A stretch of DNA of 64,000 nucleotides from Eutreptiella sp. 'Long Island Sound 2002' (taxonomy: Eukaryota; Euglenozoa; Euglenophyceae; Eutreptiales; Eutreptiaceae). Location of the stretch: NCBI GenBank assembly GCA_964036045.1, contig OZ038381.1, positions 120,400,843 through 120,464,842 on the forward strand, in the 5' to 3' direction. A program made the position numbers and the translations under genes. Shown here one piece after another: positions 9,801 through 24,900 of the stretch. Numbering within the stretch: position 1 is the first letter of the stretch; each line of letters starts with the position of its first letter. Below the pieces are notes generated by a model. That model was not told the DNA's origin. It saw only the letters and a program-made list of their open reading frames with translations, and made no database searches.

Positions 9801-12800
9801 CCCCCAGGCCCCCATAGGCCCCCGTAGGCCCCCATAGGTCCCCATAGGCCCCCATAGGCCCCCATAGGTCCCCAAAGGTGCCCATAGGCCCCCATAGGTC
9901 CCCATAGGCCCCCATAGGCCCCTATAGGCCCCCATAGGTCCCCATGGGTCCACATAGGTCCCCAAAGGTGCCCATAGGTCCCCAAAGGTCCGCAAAGGTC
10001 CCCATAGGCCGCCATAGGCCCCCAAAAGGTGCCCATATGTCCGATAGGTCCCCAAACGTCCCCATAGGCCCCCATAGGTCCCCAAGAGTCCCCAAAGGCC
10101 CCCATAGGTCCCCATAGGCCCCCATAGGCCCCCATGGGTCCTCATAGTCCCCCATAGGCCCCCAAAGGTGCCCATAGGCCCCCATAGGCCCCCATAGGCC
10201 CCCATAGGCCCCCATAGGTCCCCATAGGCCCCCATAGGCCCCCATAGGTCCCCGTAGGCCCCCTTAGGTCCCGAAAGGTGCCCAAAGGTCCCCATAGGTC
10301 CCCAAAGGTGCCCATAGGGCCCCAAAGGTGCCCAACGGTTCGGCATTGGCCCCCATAGGTCCCCAAAGGTGCCAATGGGCCCCGTAGGCCCCCATAGGCC
10401 CCCGTAGGCCCCCATACGTCCCCATAGGCCCCCATAGGTCCCCAAAGGTGCCCATAGGCCCCCATAGGTCCCCATAGGCCCCCATAGGCCCCCATAGGTC
10501 CCCAAGGGCCCCCATAGGTCCCGGAAGGTGCCCAAAGGTGCCCAAAGGTCCCCATAGGCCCCCATAGGCTCCCATAGGCCACCATAGGTCCCCATAGGCC
10601 CCCATAGGTCCCCATAGGCCCCCATAGGCCCCCGTAGGTCCCCATAGGCCCCCATAGGCCCCCATAGGTCCCCATAGGCCCCCATAGGCCCCCATAGGTC
10701 CCCATAGGCCCCCATAGGTGCCCAAAGGTCCCCAAAGGTCCCCATAGGCCCCCATAAGCTCCCATAGGCCCCGATAGGTCCCCACAGGCCCCCATAGGCC
10801 CCCAAAGGCCCCCGAGGTGCCCATAGGCCCCCATAGGTGCCCCAAGGTCCCCAAGGGTCCCCATAGGCCCCCATAGGCCCCCATAGGCCCCCATAGGTCC
10901 CCATAGCCCCCCATAGGTCCCCATAGGCCACCATAGGCCCCCATAGGCCCCCATAGGTCCCCAAAGTGCCCATAGGTCCCCAAAGGTGCCCAAAAGTCCC
11001 CATAGGTCTCCAACGGTCCCCTTAGGTCCCCAAAGGTGCCAATAGGCCCCCGTAGGCCCCCATAGGCCCCCGTAGGCCCCCATAGGTCCCCATAGGCCCC
11101 CATAAGTCCCCGTAGGCCCCCATAGGCCCCCATAGGTCCCCAAAGTTGCCCATAGGCCCCCATAGGTCCCCATAGGTCCCCATGGGTCCACATAGGTCCC
11201 CAAAGGTGCCCATAGGCCCCCAAAGGTCCGCAAAAGTCCCCATGGGCCCCATAGGTCCCCAAAAGGTGCCCATAAGTCCCCAAAGGTGCCCAAAATTCCC
11301 CGTAGGTCCCCATAGGCCCCCATAGGTCCCCAAAGGTGCCCATAGGTCCCCAAAGGTGCCCAAAAGCCCCCATAGGCCCCCATAGGCCCCCATAGGCCCC
11401 CATAGGTCCCCAAAGGTGCCCAAAGGTCCCCGGAGGTCCCCAAAGGTCCCCATAGGCCCCCAAAATTCCTCATAGGCCCCCATAGGCCCCCATAGGCCCC
11501 CATAGGCCCCCACAGATCCCCATAGGCCCCCATATTCCGAAAGGTCCCCAAAGGTCCCCATAGGTCTCCAAAGGTCCCCATAGGCCTCCATAGGCCCCCA
11601 TAAGCCCCAATAGGTCCCCATAGGCCGCCCCCATAGGCCCCCATAGGTCCCCGTAGGCCCCCATAGGCCCCCAAAGGTCCCCATAGGTCTCCAAAGGTCC
11701 CCATGGGCACCCATAAGTCCCCAAAGGTGCCCAAAGGTCTCCAAAGGTCCCGATAGGTCCCCGTAGGTCCCCATAGGTCCCCATAGCTCCCCATAGGCCC
11801 CCATAGGTCCCCGTAGGCCCCCATAGGCCCCCATAGGTCCCCATAGGTCCCCATAGGCCCCCGTAGGCCCCCATAGGTCCCCAAAGGTGCCCAAAGGTCT
11901 CCAAAGGTCCCCATAGGTCCCCGTAGGTCCCCATAGGTCCCCATAGGCCCCCATAGGTCCCCATAGACCCCCGTAGGCCCCCATACGTCCCCAAAGGTGC
12001 CCGAAGGCCCCCGTAGGCCCCCAAAGGTCCCCATAGGCCCCCAAAGGTCCCCATAGTCCCCCATAGGTCCCCAAAGGTGTCCATAGGTCCCCAAAGGTCC
12101 CCAAAGGTCCCCATAGGTCCCCGTAGGCCCCCATAGGTCCCCATAGGCCACCATAGGCCCCCATAGGCCCCCATAGGCCCCCATAGACCCCCATAGGTCC
12201 CCAAAGGTGCCCAAAGGCCCCCATAGGTCCCCAAAGGTCCCCATAGGTCCCCATGGGTCCCCATAGGCCCCCATAGGTCCCCAATGGTTTCCATAGGTCC
12301 CCAAAGGTCCCCATAGTCCCCCATAGGCCCCCATAGGCCCCCATAGGTCCCCATAGGTCCCCAAAGGTTTCCATAGGTCCCCAAAGGTCCCCATAGTCCC
12401 CCATAGGCCCCCATAGGCCCCCATAGGTCCCCAAAGGCCCCCATAGGTCCCCAAAGGCCCCCATAGGCCCCCATAGGTCCCCAAAGGTCCCCATAGGTCC
12501 CCATGGGTCCCCATAGGCCCCCATAGGTCCCCAAAGGTGCCCACAGGTCCCCAAAGGTCCCCAAAGGTCTCCATAGGTCCCCAAAGGTCCCCATAGGCCC
12601 CCATAGGCCGCCATAGGCCCCCATAGGCCCCCATACGTCCCCATAGGCCCCCATAGGTGCCCAAAGGCCCCCATAGGCCCACATAGGCCCTCATAGGCCC
12701 CCACAGGCCCCCATAGGCCTCAACAGGTGCCCAAAGGCCCCCATAGGCCCCCATAGGCCCACATAGGCCCCCATAGGTCCCCATAGACCCCCATAGGCCC

Positions 12801-13270
12801 CCATAGGTCCCCAAAGGTGCCGAAAGGCCACCATAGGCCCCCAAAGGTCCCCATAGGTCCCCAAAGGTCCCCATAGGTCCCCATAGGTCCCCATAGGCCC
12901 CCATAGGTCCCCAAAGGTGCCCATAGGTCCCCAAAGGTCCCCAAAGGTCTCCATAGGTTCCCAAAGGTCCCCATAGGCCCCCATAGATCCACATAGGCCC
13001 CCAAAGGTCCCCATAGGTCCCCAAAGGTCCCCAAAGGTCCCCGTAGGTCCCCGACGGTCCCCATAGGCCCCCATAGGCCCCCATAGGTCCCCATAGGCCC
13101 CCATAGGCCCCCGTAGGCCCCCATAGGTCCCCATAGGCCCCCATAGGTCCCCATAGACCCCCATAGGCCCCCATTGGCCCCAAAAAGTCCCCATGGGCCC
13201 CCATAGGCCCCCATAGGTCCCCATGGGCCCCCATAGGTCCCCATAGGCCCTCATAGGCCCTCATAGGCCC
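6841..13270. repeat. 10-bp minisatellite, about 640 units, block 1
   Basis: Unit GGCCCCCATA with common variants GGTCCCCATA, GGTCCCCAAA and GGTGCCCAAA. The minus strand carries G4-G5 runs every 10 bp. Because 10 is 1 modulo 3, all three minus-strand frames encode the same decapeptide (MGAYGGLWGP and relatives). This produces long open frames, including 1,331 codons at 7,008-11,003 and 1,043 codons at 10,142-13,273. The plus strand has TAG in almost every unit. I treat it as a satellite, not as genes. Variant words shared with the second array (CCTAGATGCC near 6,985) lie close to the leader in both blocks. Confidence 0.95.
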
Positions 13271-15224
13271 CAAAAATAGTTAGCCCGTAGACCCCCAAAA
13301 TAATTAACATGCGTCAATTATTTGGGGGGTCTAGACCCCGGAATTGATTCACGCATCCATATTCGTCAATCATTTAGGGGGTGTAGACACCCCCAGAATA
13401 ATTGACGGACATACATCCGTCAAGTATTTTGGGGGTGTAGATCCCCAGAATAATTGACGGACATACATCCGTCAATTATTTTGGGGCAGCAGACACCCAG
13501 AATAATTGACGCACATGGATCCGTCAATTATTTTGGGGGTCTACACCCCCAGAATAATTGACGGACATGGATCCGTCAATTATTGTGGGGGTCCACACCC
13601 CCGGAATCATTGACGGACATACATCGATCAATAATTTTGGGGGTGTAGACCCCCGCAATAATTGACGGACATACATCCGTCAATATTTTGGGGGGTGTAG
13701 ACCCCCAAAACAATTGACGGAAATGGATCCGTCAATTATTTTCGGGGTCTGCACCCCCCAAAATAATTGACGGACATACATACGTCAATTATTTTGGGGG
13801 TCTACACCCCAAGAATAATTGACGGACATACATCTGTCAATTATTTTCAGGCTGTACACCCCCAGAATAATTGACGGACATACATCCGTCAATTATTTTG
13901 AGGGTCTACACCCCCATAATAATTGACGGACATACATCCGTCAATTATTTTTGGGGTCTACACCCCCAGAATAATTGACGGACATACATCCGTCAATTAT
14001 TTTGGGGGTCTACACCCCCAGAATAATTGACGGACATGTATGAGTCAATTATTTTGGGGGTCTACACCCCCAGAAAAATTGACCGACATGGATCCGTCAA
14101 CTATTTTGGGGGTGTAGAACCCCACAATAATTGACGGACATACATCTGTCGATTATTTTGGTGGTGTAGACTCCCAGAATAATTGACGGACATACATATG
14201 TCGATTATTTTGGTGGTGTAGACTCCCAGAATAATTGACGGACATACATCCGTCAATTATTTTGGGCGTCTGCACCCCCAGAATAATTGACGGACATACA
14301 TCCGTCAATTATTTTGGGGGTCTACACCCCGAGAACAATTCACAGACATACATCAGTCAATTATTTTGGGGGTCTACATCCCCAAAATAATTGACGGACA
14401 TACATCCGTCAATTATTTTGGGGGTCTACACCCCCAGAAGAATTGGCGCACATACATCCGTCAATTGTTTTGGGGGTCTACACCCCCAGAATAATTGACG
14501 GACATACACCCGTCAATTTTTTTGGGGGTGCACACCACAAGAATAATTGACGGACATACATCCGTCATTTATTTTGGGGGTCTACACCCCCAGAGCAATT
14601 GCCGGACATGGATCCATCAACTATTTTGGGGGTGTAGACCCCCAAAATAATCGACGGACATGGATCCGTCAATTATTTTCGGGGTCTGCACCCCCCAAAA
14701 ATAATTGACGGACATACATCCGTCAATTATTTTGGGGGTCTACACCCCAAGAATAATTGACGGACATACATCCGTCAATTATTTTGGGGGTCTACACCCC
14801 CAAAATAATTGACGCACATACGTCCGTCAATTATTTTGGGGGTGTAGACCCCCAGAATAATTGACGGACATACTTCCGTCAATTATTTTGGGGGTCTACA
14901 CCCCCAGAATAACTGACGGACATACATCCGTCAATTACTTCGGCAGTCTACACACCCAAAATAATGGACCGACATACATCCGTCAATTATTTTGGGGGTG
15001 TAGACCCGCAGAATAATTGACGGACATACATCCGTCAATTATTTTGGGGGTCTACACCCGCAGAATAATTGACAGACATACATCAGTCAATTATTTTGGG
15101 GGTCTACACCCCAAGAATAATTGACGGACATGGATCCGTCAATTTTTTTGGGGGTCTACGCCCCCAAAATAATTGACGGACATACATTCGTCAATCATTT
15201 TGGGGGTGTAGACCCCCAAAATAA

Positions 15225-15675
15225 TTGACGAATGTATGTCCGTCAATTATTTTGGGGGCGTAGACCCCCAAAAAAATTGACGGATCCATGTCCGTCAATT
15301 ATTCTTGGGGTGTAGACCCCCAAAATAATTGACTGATGTATGTCTGTCAATTATTCTGCGGGTGTAGACCCCCAAAATAATTGACGGATGTATGTCCGTC
15401 AATTATTCTGCGGGTCTACACCCCCAAAATAATTGACGGATGTATGTCGGTCCATTATTTTGGGTGTGTAGACTGCCGAAGTAATTGACGGATGTATGTC
15501 CGTCAATTATTCTAGGGGTCTACACCCCCAAAATAATTCACCGATCCATGTCTGTTCATTTTATGGGGGTGTAGACCCCCAAAATAGTTGACTGATGTAT
15601 GTCCGTCAATTATTCTGGGGGTGTAGACCCCCAAAATAATTGACTAATGTATGTCCGTCAATTATTTTGGGGGTC
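15225..15675 (-). repeat. Inverted-orientation block inside 52-bp satellite
   Basis: For about 450 bp the loops read GATGTATGTCC instead of GGACATACATC, so the units are reverse-complemented relative to their surroundings. The block is repeated at 16,195-16,655 with the same private variants (TGCCGAAGTAATTGACGG, TCCATGTCTGTTCATTTT). Confidence 0.8.
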
Positions 15676-16194
15676 TACTGCCCGACAATAATTGACGGAC
15701 ATACATCAGTCAATTATTTTGGGGGTCTACACCCCCAGAATAATTGACGGACATACATCCGTCAACTATTTTGGGGGTCTACAGCCCCATAAAATGAACA
15801 GACATGGATCGGTGAATTATTTTGGGGGTGTAGACCCCCAGAATAATTGGCGCACATACATCCGTCAATTATTTTGGGGGTCTACACCCCCAAATTAATT
15901 GACGGACATACATCGGTCAATTACTTTGGGGGTCTACACCCCCAAAATAATTGAAAGACATACATCCGTCAATTACTTCGGGGGTCCACACCCCCAGAAT
16001 AATTGACGGACATACAGCCGTCAATTATTTCGAGGGTGTAGACCCGCACAATAATTGACGGACATACATTCGTCAATTATTTTGGGGTTCTACACCCCCA
16101 GAATAATTGACGGACATGGATCCGTCAATTATTTTGGGGGTCTACACCCCAAGAATAATCGACGGACATACATCAGTCAATCATTTTGGGGGTG

Positions 16195-16655
16195 TAGACC
16201 CCCAAAATAATTGACGAATGTATGTCCGTCAATTATTTTGGGGGTGTAGACCCCCAAAAAAATTGACGGATCCATGTCCGTCAATTTTCCTTGGGGTGTA
16301 GACCCCCAAAATAATTGACTGATGTATGTCTGTCAATTATTCTGCGGGTGTAGACCCCCAAAAAAAATTTACGGATGTATGTCCGTCATTTATTCTGCGG
16401 GTCTACACCCCCAAAATAATTGACGGATGTATGTGGGTCCATTATTTTGGGGGTGTAGACTGCCGAAGTAATTGACGGATGTATGTCCGTCAATTATTCT
16501 AGGGGTCTACACCCCCAAAATAATTCACCGATCCATGTCTGTTCATTTTATGGGGGTGTAGACCCACAAAATAGTTGACTGATGTATGTCCGTCAATTAT
16601 TCTGGGGGTGTAGACCCCCAAAATAATTGACTAATGTATGTCCGTCAATTATTTT
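16195..16655 (-). repeat. Second copy of the inverted-orientation block
   Basis: Near-copy of 15,225-15,675, offset by about 970 bp. The shared rare variants show a segmental duplication within the array rather than independent flips. Confidence 0.8.
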
Positions 16656-17879
16656 GGGGGTGTAGACCCGTAGAATAATTGACGGACATACATCCGTCAA
16701 TTATTTTGGGGGTCTACACCCGCAGAATAATTGACAGACATACATCAGTCAATGATTTTGGGGGTCTACACCCCCAAAATAATTGACGGACATACATTCG
16801 TCAATTATTTTGGGGGTCTACACCCCCAGAAGAATTGGCGCACATACATCCCTCAATTGTTTTGGGGGTCTACACCCCCAGAATAATTGACGGACATGGA
16901 TCCGTCAATTATTTTGGGGGTCTACACCCCAAGAATAATTGACGGACATGGATCCGTCAATTAATTTGGGGTTCAGACACCCCAAAATAATTGACGGACA
17001 TACATCCGTTAATTATTTTGGGGGTCTACACCCCCATAATAATTGACGGACATACATCCGTCAATTATTTTGGGGGTCTACACCCCAAGAATAATTGACG
17101 GACATACATCCGTCAATTAATTTGGGGGTCTACAGCCCCAGAATAATCAACGGACATACATCCGTCAATTATTTTGGGGGTCTACACCCCCATAATGATT
17201 GACGGACGTACATCCGTCAATTATTTTGGGGGTCTACACCCCCAAGATAATTGACGGACATGGATCCGTCAACTATTTTGGAGGTGTAGACCCCTAGAAT
17301 AATTGACGGACATGGATCCGTCAATTATTTTGGGGGTCTACACCCCCAGAATAATTGACCGACATGGATCCGTCAATTATTTTGGGGGTTTAGACCCCCA
17401 GAATAATTATTTTGGGGGTGTAGAGCCCCAGAATAATTGACGCACATACATCCGTCAATTATTTTGGGGGTCTACACCCCCAAAATAATTGACGCACATA
17501 CGTCCGTCAATTATTTTGGGGGTGTAGAGCCCCAGAATAATTGACGGACATACTTCCGTCAATTATTTTGGGGGTCTACACCCCCAGAATAACTGACGGA
17601 CATACGTCCGTCAATTACTTTGGGGGTCTACACCCCCAAAATAATTGAAAGACATACATCCGTCAATTACTTCGGGGGTCCACACCCCCAGAATATATGA
17701 CGAACATACAGCCGTCAATTCTTTCGAGGGTGTAGACCCGCACAATAATTGACGGACATACATCCGTCAATTATTTTGGGGTTCTACACCCCCAGAACAA
17801 TTGACCGACATGGATCCGTCAATTATTTTGGGGGTGTAGGACCCCAGAATAATTGACGGACATACATCCGTCAATTATT

Positions 17880-19680
17880 GTGGGGGTGTAGACCCCCTCA
17901 ATAATTGACGGACATACATCCGTCAATTCTTTTGAGGTTCTACACCCCCAGAATAATTGACCGACATGGATCCGTCAATTATTTTGGGGGTATAGAACCC
18001 CACAATCATTGACGGACATACATCCGTCAATTATTTTGGGGTTCTACACCCCCAGAATAATTGACGCACATATATCCGTCAATTATTGTGGGGGTCTACA
18101 CCCCCAGAATAATTGACGGACATACATCCGTCAATTATTTCGGGGGTCTACATCCCCAGAAGAATTGGCGCACATACATCCGTCAATTGTTTTGGGGGTC
18201 TACGCCCCCAGAATAATTGAACAACATACATCCGTCAATTATTTTGGGGGTGTACACCACCGGAACAATTGACGGACATGGATCCGTCAATTATTTTGGG
18301 GGTCTACACCGCCGGAACAATTGACGCACATGGATCCGTCAATTATTTTGGGGGTGTAGAACCCCAGAATAATTGACCGACATGGATCCGTCAATTATTT
18401 TGGGGGTCTACACCCCCAAAATAATTCACGGACATACATCCGTCAATTATTTCGGGGGTCTACACCCCCAGAAGAATTGGCGCACATACATCCGTCAATT
18501 GTTTTGGGGGTCTACACCCCCAGAATAATTGAACGACATACATCCGTCAATTATTTTGGGGGTGTACACCACCGGAACAATTGACGGACATGGATTTGTC
18601 AATTATTTTGGGGGTGTAGACCCCCAGAATAATTGACGGACATACATCCTTCAATTTTTTTGGGGGTGTACACCCCCAGAATGATTGACCAACATGGATC
18701 CGTCAATTATTTTGGGGGTCTACATCCCCAGAATAATTGACGGACATACATCCGTCAATTATTTTGGGGCTGTAGACCCCTGGAATAATTGACCGACATG
18801 GATCCGTCAATTATTTTGGGGGTCTACACCCCCCCAATAATTGACGGACATACATCCGTCAATTGTTTTGGGGGTGCATACCCCCGGAATACTTGACGGA
18901 CATGGATCCGTCAATGATTTTGGGGGTCTAGACCCCCAAAATAATTGACGCACATACATCAGTCAATTCTTTTGGGGGCCTACATCCCCGGAATAATTGA
19001 CGGACATGGATTCGTCAATTATTTTGGGGTTGTAGACCCCCAGGATAATTGACGGACATACATCCGTCAATTATTTTGGGGGTCTACACCCCCAGAATAA
19101 TTGACGGACATACATGCGTCAATTATTTTGGCGGTGTAGACCCCCACAATAATTGACCGACATGGATCCGTCAATTATTTTGGGGGCTCTACACCCCCAT
19201 AGTAATTGACGGACATGGATCGGTCAAATATTTTAGGGGTGTAGACCCCCAAAATGATTGACGGACATGGATCCGTCAATTATTTTGCAGATGTAGACCC
19301 CCAGAATAATTGACGAACATGGATCCGTCAATTATTTTGGGGGTCTACACCCCAAGAATAATTGACGGACATACATCCGTCAATTATTTTGGGGGTCTAC
19401 ACCCCAAGAATAATTGACAGACATACATCCGTCAATTATTTCGGGGGTGTACACCCCCAGAATGATTGACCAACATGGATCCGTCAATTATTTTGGGGGT
19501 CTACATCCCGAAAATAATTGACGGACATGGATCCGTCAATTATTTTGGGGTTTTACACCCCCAGAATAATTGACGGACATACATTCGTCAATTATTTTGG
19601 GGGTCTACACCCCCAGAATAATTGACGGACATCCATCCGTCAATTATTTTGGGGGTCTACACCCCCAGAATAATTGACGG
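17880..19680. repeat. Higher-order repeat copy 1 in 52-bp satellite
   Basis: A ~1.8 kb series of variant units (CTTTTGAGGTTCTACACC, CACCACCGGAACAATTG, GCATACCCCCGGAATACTTG, TTTTGCAGATGTAGACC) reappears in the same order at 20,285-21,980. The offset is about 2.3-2.4 kb, with one small indel of about 100 bp. Confidence 0.8.
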
Positions 19681-20284
19681 ACATACATCCGTCAATTACT
19701 TCAGCAGTTTACACCCCCAGAATAATTGACGGACGTACATCGGTCAATTATTTTGGGGGTGTAGACCCGCAGAATAATTGACGGACATACATCCGTCAAT
19801 TATTTTGGGCGTCTGCACCCGCAAAATAATTGGCCGACATACATCCGTCAATTATTTTGGGGGTCTACACCCCCAGAATAATTGACGGACATACATCCGC
19901 CAATGATTTTGGGGGTCTAGACCCCCAGAATCATTGACGGACATGGATCAGTCAACTATTTTGCGGGTGTAGACCCCCAGAAAAATTGACGGACATGGAT
20001 CCATCAATTATTTTGGGGGTCTACACCCCCAGAATAATTGACGGACATACATCGGTCAATTATTTTGGGAGTCTACACCCCCAGAACAATTGATGGACAT
20101 ACATCCGACATACATCCGTCAATTATTCTGGGGTCTACATCCCCAGAAAAGTTGACGGACATACATCCTTCAATTGGTTTGGGGGCGTAGACCCCCACAA
20201 TAATTGACGGACATATATGCGTCAATTATTTTGGGGTTCTACACCCCCATATCAATTGACCGACATGGATCCGTCAATTATTGT

Positions 20285-21980
20285 GGGGGTGTAGACCCCC
20301 TCAATAATTGACGGACATACATCCGTCAATTCTTTTGAGGTTCTACACCCCCAGAATAATTGATCGACATGGATCCGTCAATTATTTTGGGGGTATAGAC
20401 CCCCACAATCATTGACGGACATACATCCGTCAATTATTTTGGGGTTCTACATCCCCAGAAGAATTGGCGCACATACATCCGTCAATTGTTTTGGGGGTCT
20501 ACACCCCCAGAATAATTGAACAACATACATCCGTCAATTGTTTTGGGGGTGTACACCACCGGAACAATTGACGGACATGGATCCGTCAATTATTTTGGGG
20601 GTCTACACCACCGGAACAATTGACGGACATGGATCCGTCAATTATTTTGGGGGTGTAGAACCCCAGAATAATTGACCGACATGGATCCGTCAATTATTTT
20701 GGGGGTCTACACCCCCAAAATAATTGACGGACATACATCCGTCAATTATTTCGGGGGTCTACACCCCCAGAAGAATTGGCGCACATACATCCGTCAATTG
20801 TTTTGGGGGTCTACACCCCCAGAATAATTGAACGACATACATCCGTCAATTATTTTGGGGGTGTACACCACGGGAACAATTGACGGACATGGATCCGTCA
20901 ATTATTTTGGGGGTGTAGACCCCCAGAATAATTGACGGACATACATCCTTCAATTTTTTTGGGGGTGTACACCCCCAGAATGATTGACCAACATGGATCC
21001 GTCAATTATTTTGGGGGTCTACATCCCCAGAATAATTGAGGGACATACATCCGTCAATTATTTTGGGGCTGTAGACCCCTGGAATAATTGACCGACATGG
21101 ATCCGTCAATTATTTTGGGGGTCTACACCCCCCCAATAATTGACGGACATACATCCGTCAATTGTTTTGGGGGTGCATACCCCCGGAATACTTGACGGAC
21201 ATGGATCCGTCAATGATTTTGGGGGTCTAGACCCCCAAAATAATTGACGCACATACATCAGTCAATTCTTTTGGGGGCCTACATCCCCGGAATAATTGAC
21301 GGACATGGATTCGTCAATTATTTTGGGGTTGTAGACCCCCAGGATAATTGACGGACATACATCCGTCAATTATTTTGGGGGTCTACACCCCCAGAATAAT
21401 TGACGGACATACATGCGTCAATTATTTTGGCGGTGTAGACCCCCACAATAATTGACCGACATGGATCCGTCAATTATTTTGGGGGCTCTACACCCCCATA
21501 GTAATTGACGGACATGGATCGGTCAAATATTTTAGGGGTATAGACCCCCAAAATGATTGACGGACATGGATCCGTCAATTTTTTTGCAGATGTAGACCCC
21601 CAGAATAATTGACGAACATGGATCCGTCAATTATTTTGGGGGTCTACACCCCAAGAATAATTGACGGACATACATCCGTCAATTATTTTGGGGGCCTACA
21701 CCCCCAGAATAATTGACAGACATACATCCGTCAATTATTTCGGGGGTGTACACCCCCAGAATGATTGACCAACATGGATCCGTCAATTATTTTGGGGGTC
21801 TACATCCCGAAAATAATTGACGGACATGGATCCGTCAATTATTTTGGGGGTTTACACCCCCAGAATAATTGACGGACATACATTCGTCAATTATTTTGGG
21901 GGTCTACACCCCCAGAATAATTGACGGACATCCATCCGTCAATTATTTTGGGGGTCTACACCCCCAGAATAATTGACGGA
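20285..21980. repeat. Higher-order repeat copy 2 in 52-bp satellite
   Basis: Matches 17,880-19,680 unit by unit. Part of the series (TTTTGCAGATGTAGACC onward) occurs a third time from about 23,450. Other internal duplications pair 22,620-23,200 with 24,290-25,120. Confidence 0.8.
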
Positions 21981-24900
21981 CATGGATCTGTCAATTATTT
22001 TGCGGGTGTAGACCACGAGAATAATTGACGGACATACATCAGTCAATTATTTTGGGGGTCTACACCCCCAGAGTAATTGACGGACATACATCGGTCAATT
22101 ATTTTGGGGGTCTACACCCCCAGAATATTTGACGGACACGGATCCGTCAATTTTGGGGGTCTACACCCCCAGAATAATTGATGGACATACATCCGTCAAT
22201 TATTTTGGGGGTGTAGACCCCCAGAATAATTGACGGACATGGATCCGTCAATTATTTTGGGGGTCTACACCCCCAGAATAATTGACGGACATGGATCCGG
22301 CAATTGTTTCGGGGGTCTACACCCGAAGAATAATTGACGGACATACATCCATCAATTATTTTGGGGGTCTACACCACCAGAATAATTGACGGACATACAT
22401 CGGTCAATTATTTCGGGGGTGTACACCCCCAGAATAATTGACCAACATGGATGTGTCAATTATTTTGGGGGTCTACACCCCCGGAATAATTGACGTACAT
22501 GGATCCGTCAATTATTTTGGGGGCCTACACCCCCAGCATAATTGGGGGACACACATCCGTGAATTATTTTGGGGATCTATACCCCCGAAATGATTGACGG
22601 ACATACATCAGTCAATTATTTTGGGGGTCTACACCCCCAGAGTAATTGACGGACATAGATCCGTCAAATATTTTAGGGGTGTAGACCCCAAGAAAAATTG
22701 ACGGAGATGGATCCGTCAATTATTTTGGGGGTGTAGACCCCGAGAAGAATTGACGGACATACATCAATCAATAATTTTTGGTGTCTACACCCCCAAAATA
22801 CTTGACGGACATGGATCCGTCAATTACTTTGGGTGTGTAGACCCCCAGAATAATTGACGGACATACATCCGTCAATTACTTTGGGGGTCTACAACCCCAG
22901 AATAATTGACCGACATACATCCCTCAAATATTTTGGCGGTGTAGACCCCCAGAATATTTGACCGACATGGATCCCTCAATTATTCTGGGGGTCTACACCC
23001 CCAAAACAATTGACGGATCCATGTCGGTCAATTATTCTGGGGGTCTACACCCCCAAAATAATTGACGGATGCATGTCCGTCAATTATTCTGGGGGTGTAG
23101 ACCCCCAAAACAATTGACGGATCCATGTCCGTCAAATATTTTGGGGGCGTAGACCCCCAAAATAATTGACGGACATGGATCCTTCAATTATTCTGGGGAT
23201 GTAAACCCCCACAACGTTTGACGGACATACATCCGTCAATAATTTTGTGGGTCGACACCCCCAAAATAATTGACGGACATACATCCGTCAATTATTTTGG
23301 GGGTGTAGACCCCCAGAATATTTGACGGACATGGATCCGTCAATTGTTTTGGGGGTCTACAGCCCCATAGTAATTGACGGACATGGATCTGTCAAATATT
23401 TTAGGGGTGTAGACCCCCAAAATGATTGACGGACATGGATCCGTCAATTATTTTGCAGATGTAGACCCCCAGAATAATTGACCAACATGGAGCCGTCAAT
23501 TATTTTGGGGGTCTACACCCCCAGAATAATTGACTAACATGGGTCCGGGAATTATTTTGGGGGTCTACATCCCAAGAATAATTGACGGACATACATCCGT
23601 CAATTATTTTGGGGGCCTACACCCCCAGAATAATTGACAGACATACATCCGTCAATTATTTCGGGGGTGTACACCCCCGGAAATGATTGAGCAACATGGA
23701 TCCGTCAATTATTTTGGGGGTCTACATCCCCAAAATAATTGACGAACATGGATCCGTCAATTAATTTGGGGTTTTACACCCCCAGAATAATTGACGGACA
23801 TACATCCGTCAATAATTTTGGGGGTCTACACCCCCAGAATAATTGACGGACATCCATCCGTCAATAATTTTGGGGGTCTACACCCCCAGAATAATTGACG
23901 GTCATACATCAGTCAATTATTTTGGGGGTCTACACCCCCAAATTAATTGACGGACATACATCCGTCGGTTATTTTGGGGGTCTACACCCCCAGAATATTT
24001 GACGGACACGGATCCGTCAATTTTGGGGGTCTACACCCCCAAAATAATTGATGGACATACATCCGTCAATTTTGGGGGGCTACACCCCCAGCATAATTGG
24101 GGGACACACATCCGTGAATTATTTTGGGGGTCTATACCCCCAAAATGATTGACGGACATACATCAGTGGATTATTTTGGGGGTCTACACCCCCAGAATAA
24201 CTGACGGACATGGATCCGTCGATTATTTTGGGGGTGTAGACCCCAGAATGATGGACGGACATGGATCTGTCAATTATTTTGGGGGTCTACACCCCCAGAG
24301 TAATTGACGGAGATAGATCCGTCAAATATTTTAGGGGTGTAGACCCCCAGAATAATTGACGGACATGGATCCGTCAATTATTTTGGGGGTGTAGACCCCC
24401 AGAATATTTGACGGACATACATCCGTCAATTATTTTGGGGGTCTACACCCCAGAAAAATTGACGGAGATGGATCCGTCAATTATTTTGGGGGTGTAGACC
24501 CCGAGAATAATTGACGGACATACATCAGTCAATAATTTTTGGTGTCTACACCCCCAAAAGACTTGACGGACATGGATCCGTCAATTACTTTGGGTGTGTA
24601 GACCCCCAGAATAATTGACGGACATACATCCGTCAATTACTTTGGGGGTCTACACCCCCGGAATAATTGACGGACATACAACCATCAATTATTTTGAGGG
24701 TGTGAACCCCCTGAAAAATTGACCGACATACATCCGTCAATTATTCTGGGGGTGTAGCCCCCCAAAATAATTGACGGATCCATGTCCGTCAATCATTTTG
24801 GGGGTCTACACCCCCAGAATAATTGACCGACATACATCGCTCAATTATTTTGGCGGTGTAGACCCCCAGAATATTTGACCGACATGGATCCCTCAATTAT

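Noticed and set aside
7008-13273. Giant minus-strand open frames (1,331 and 1,043 codons) as repeat-protein genes
   Set aside because: The 10-bp unit is stop-free on this strand in all three frames, so long frames are automatic. No promoter, splice site or unique flanking domain is seen.
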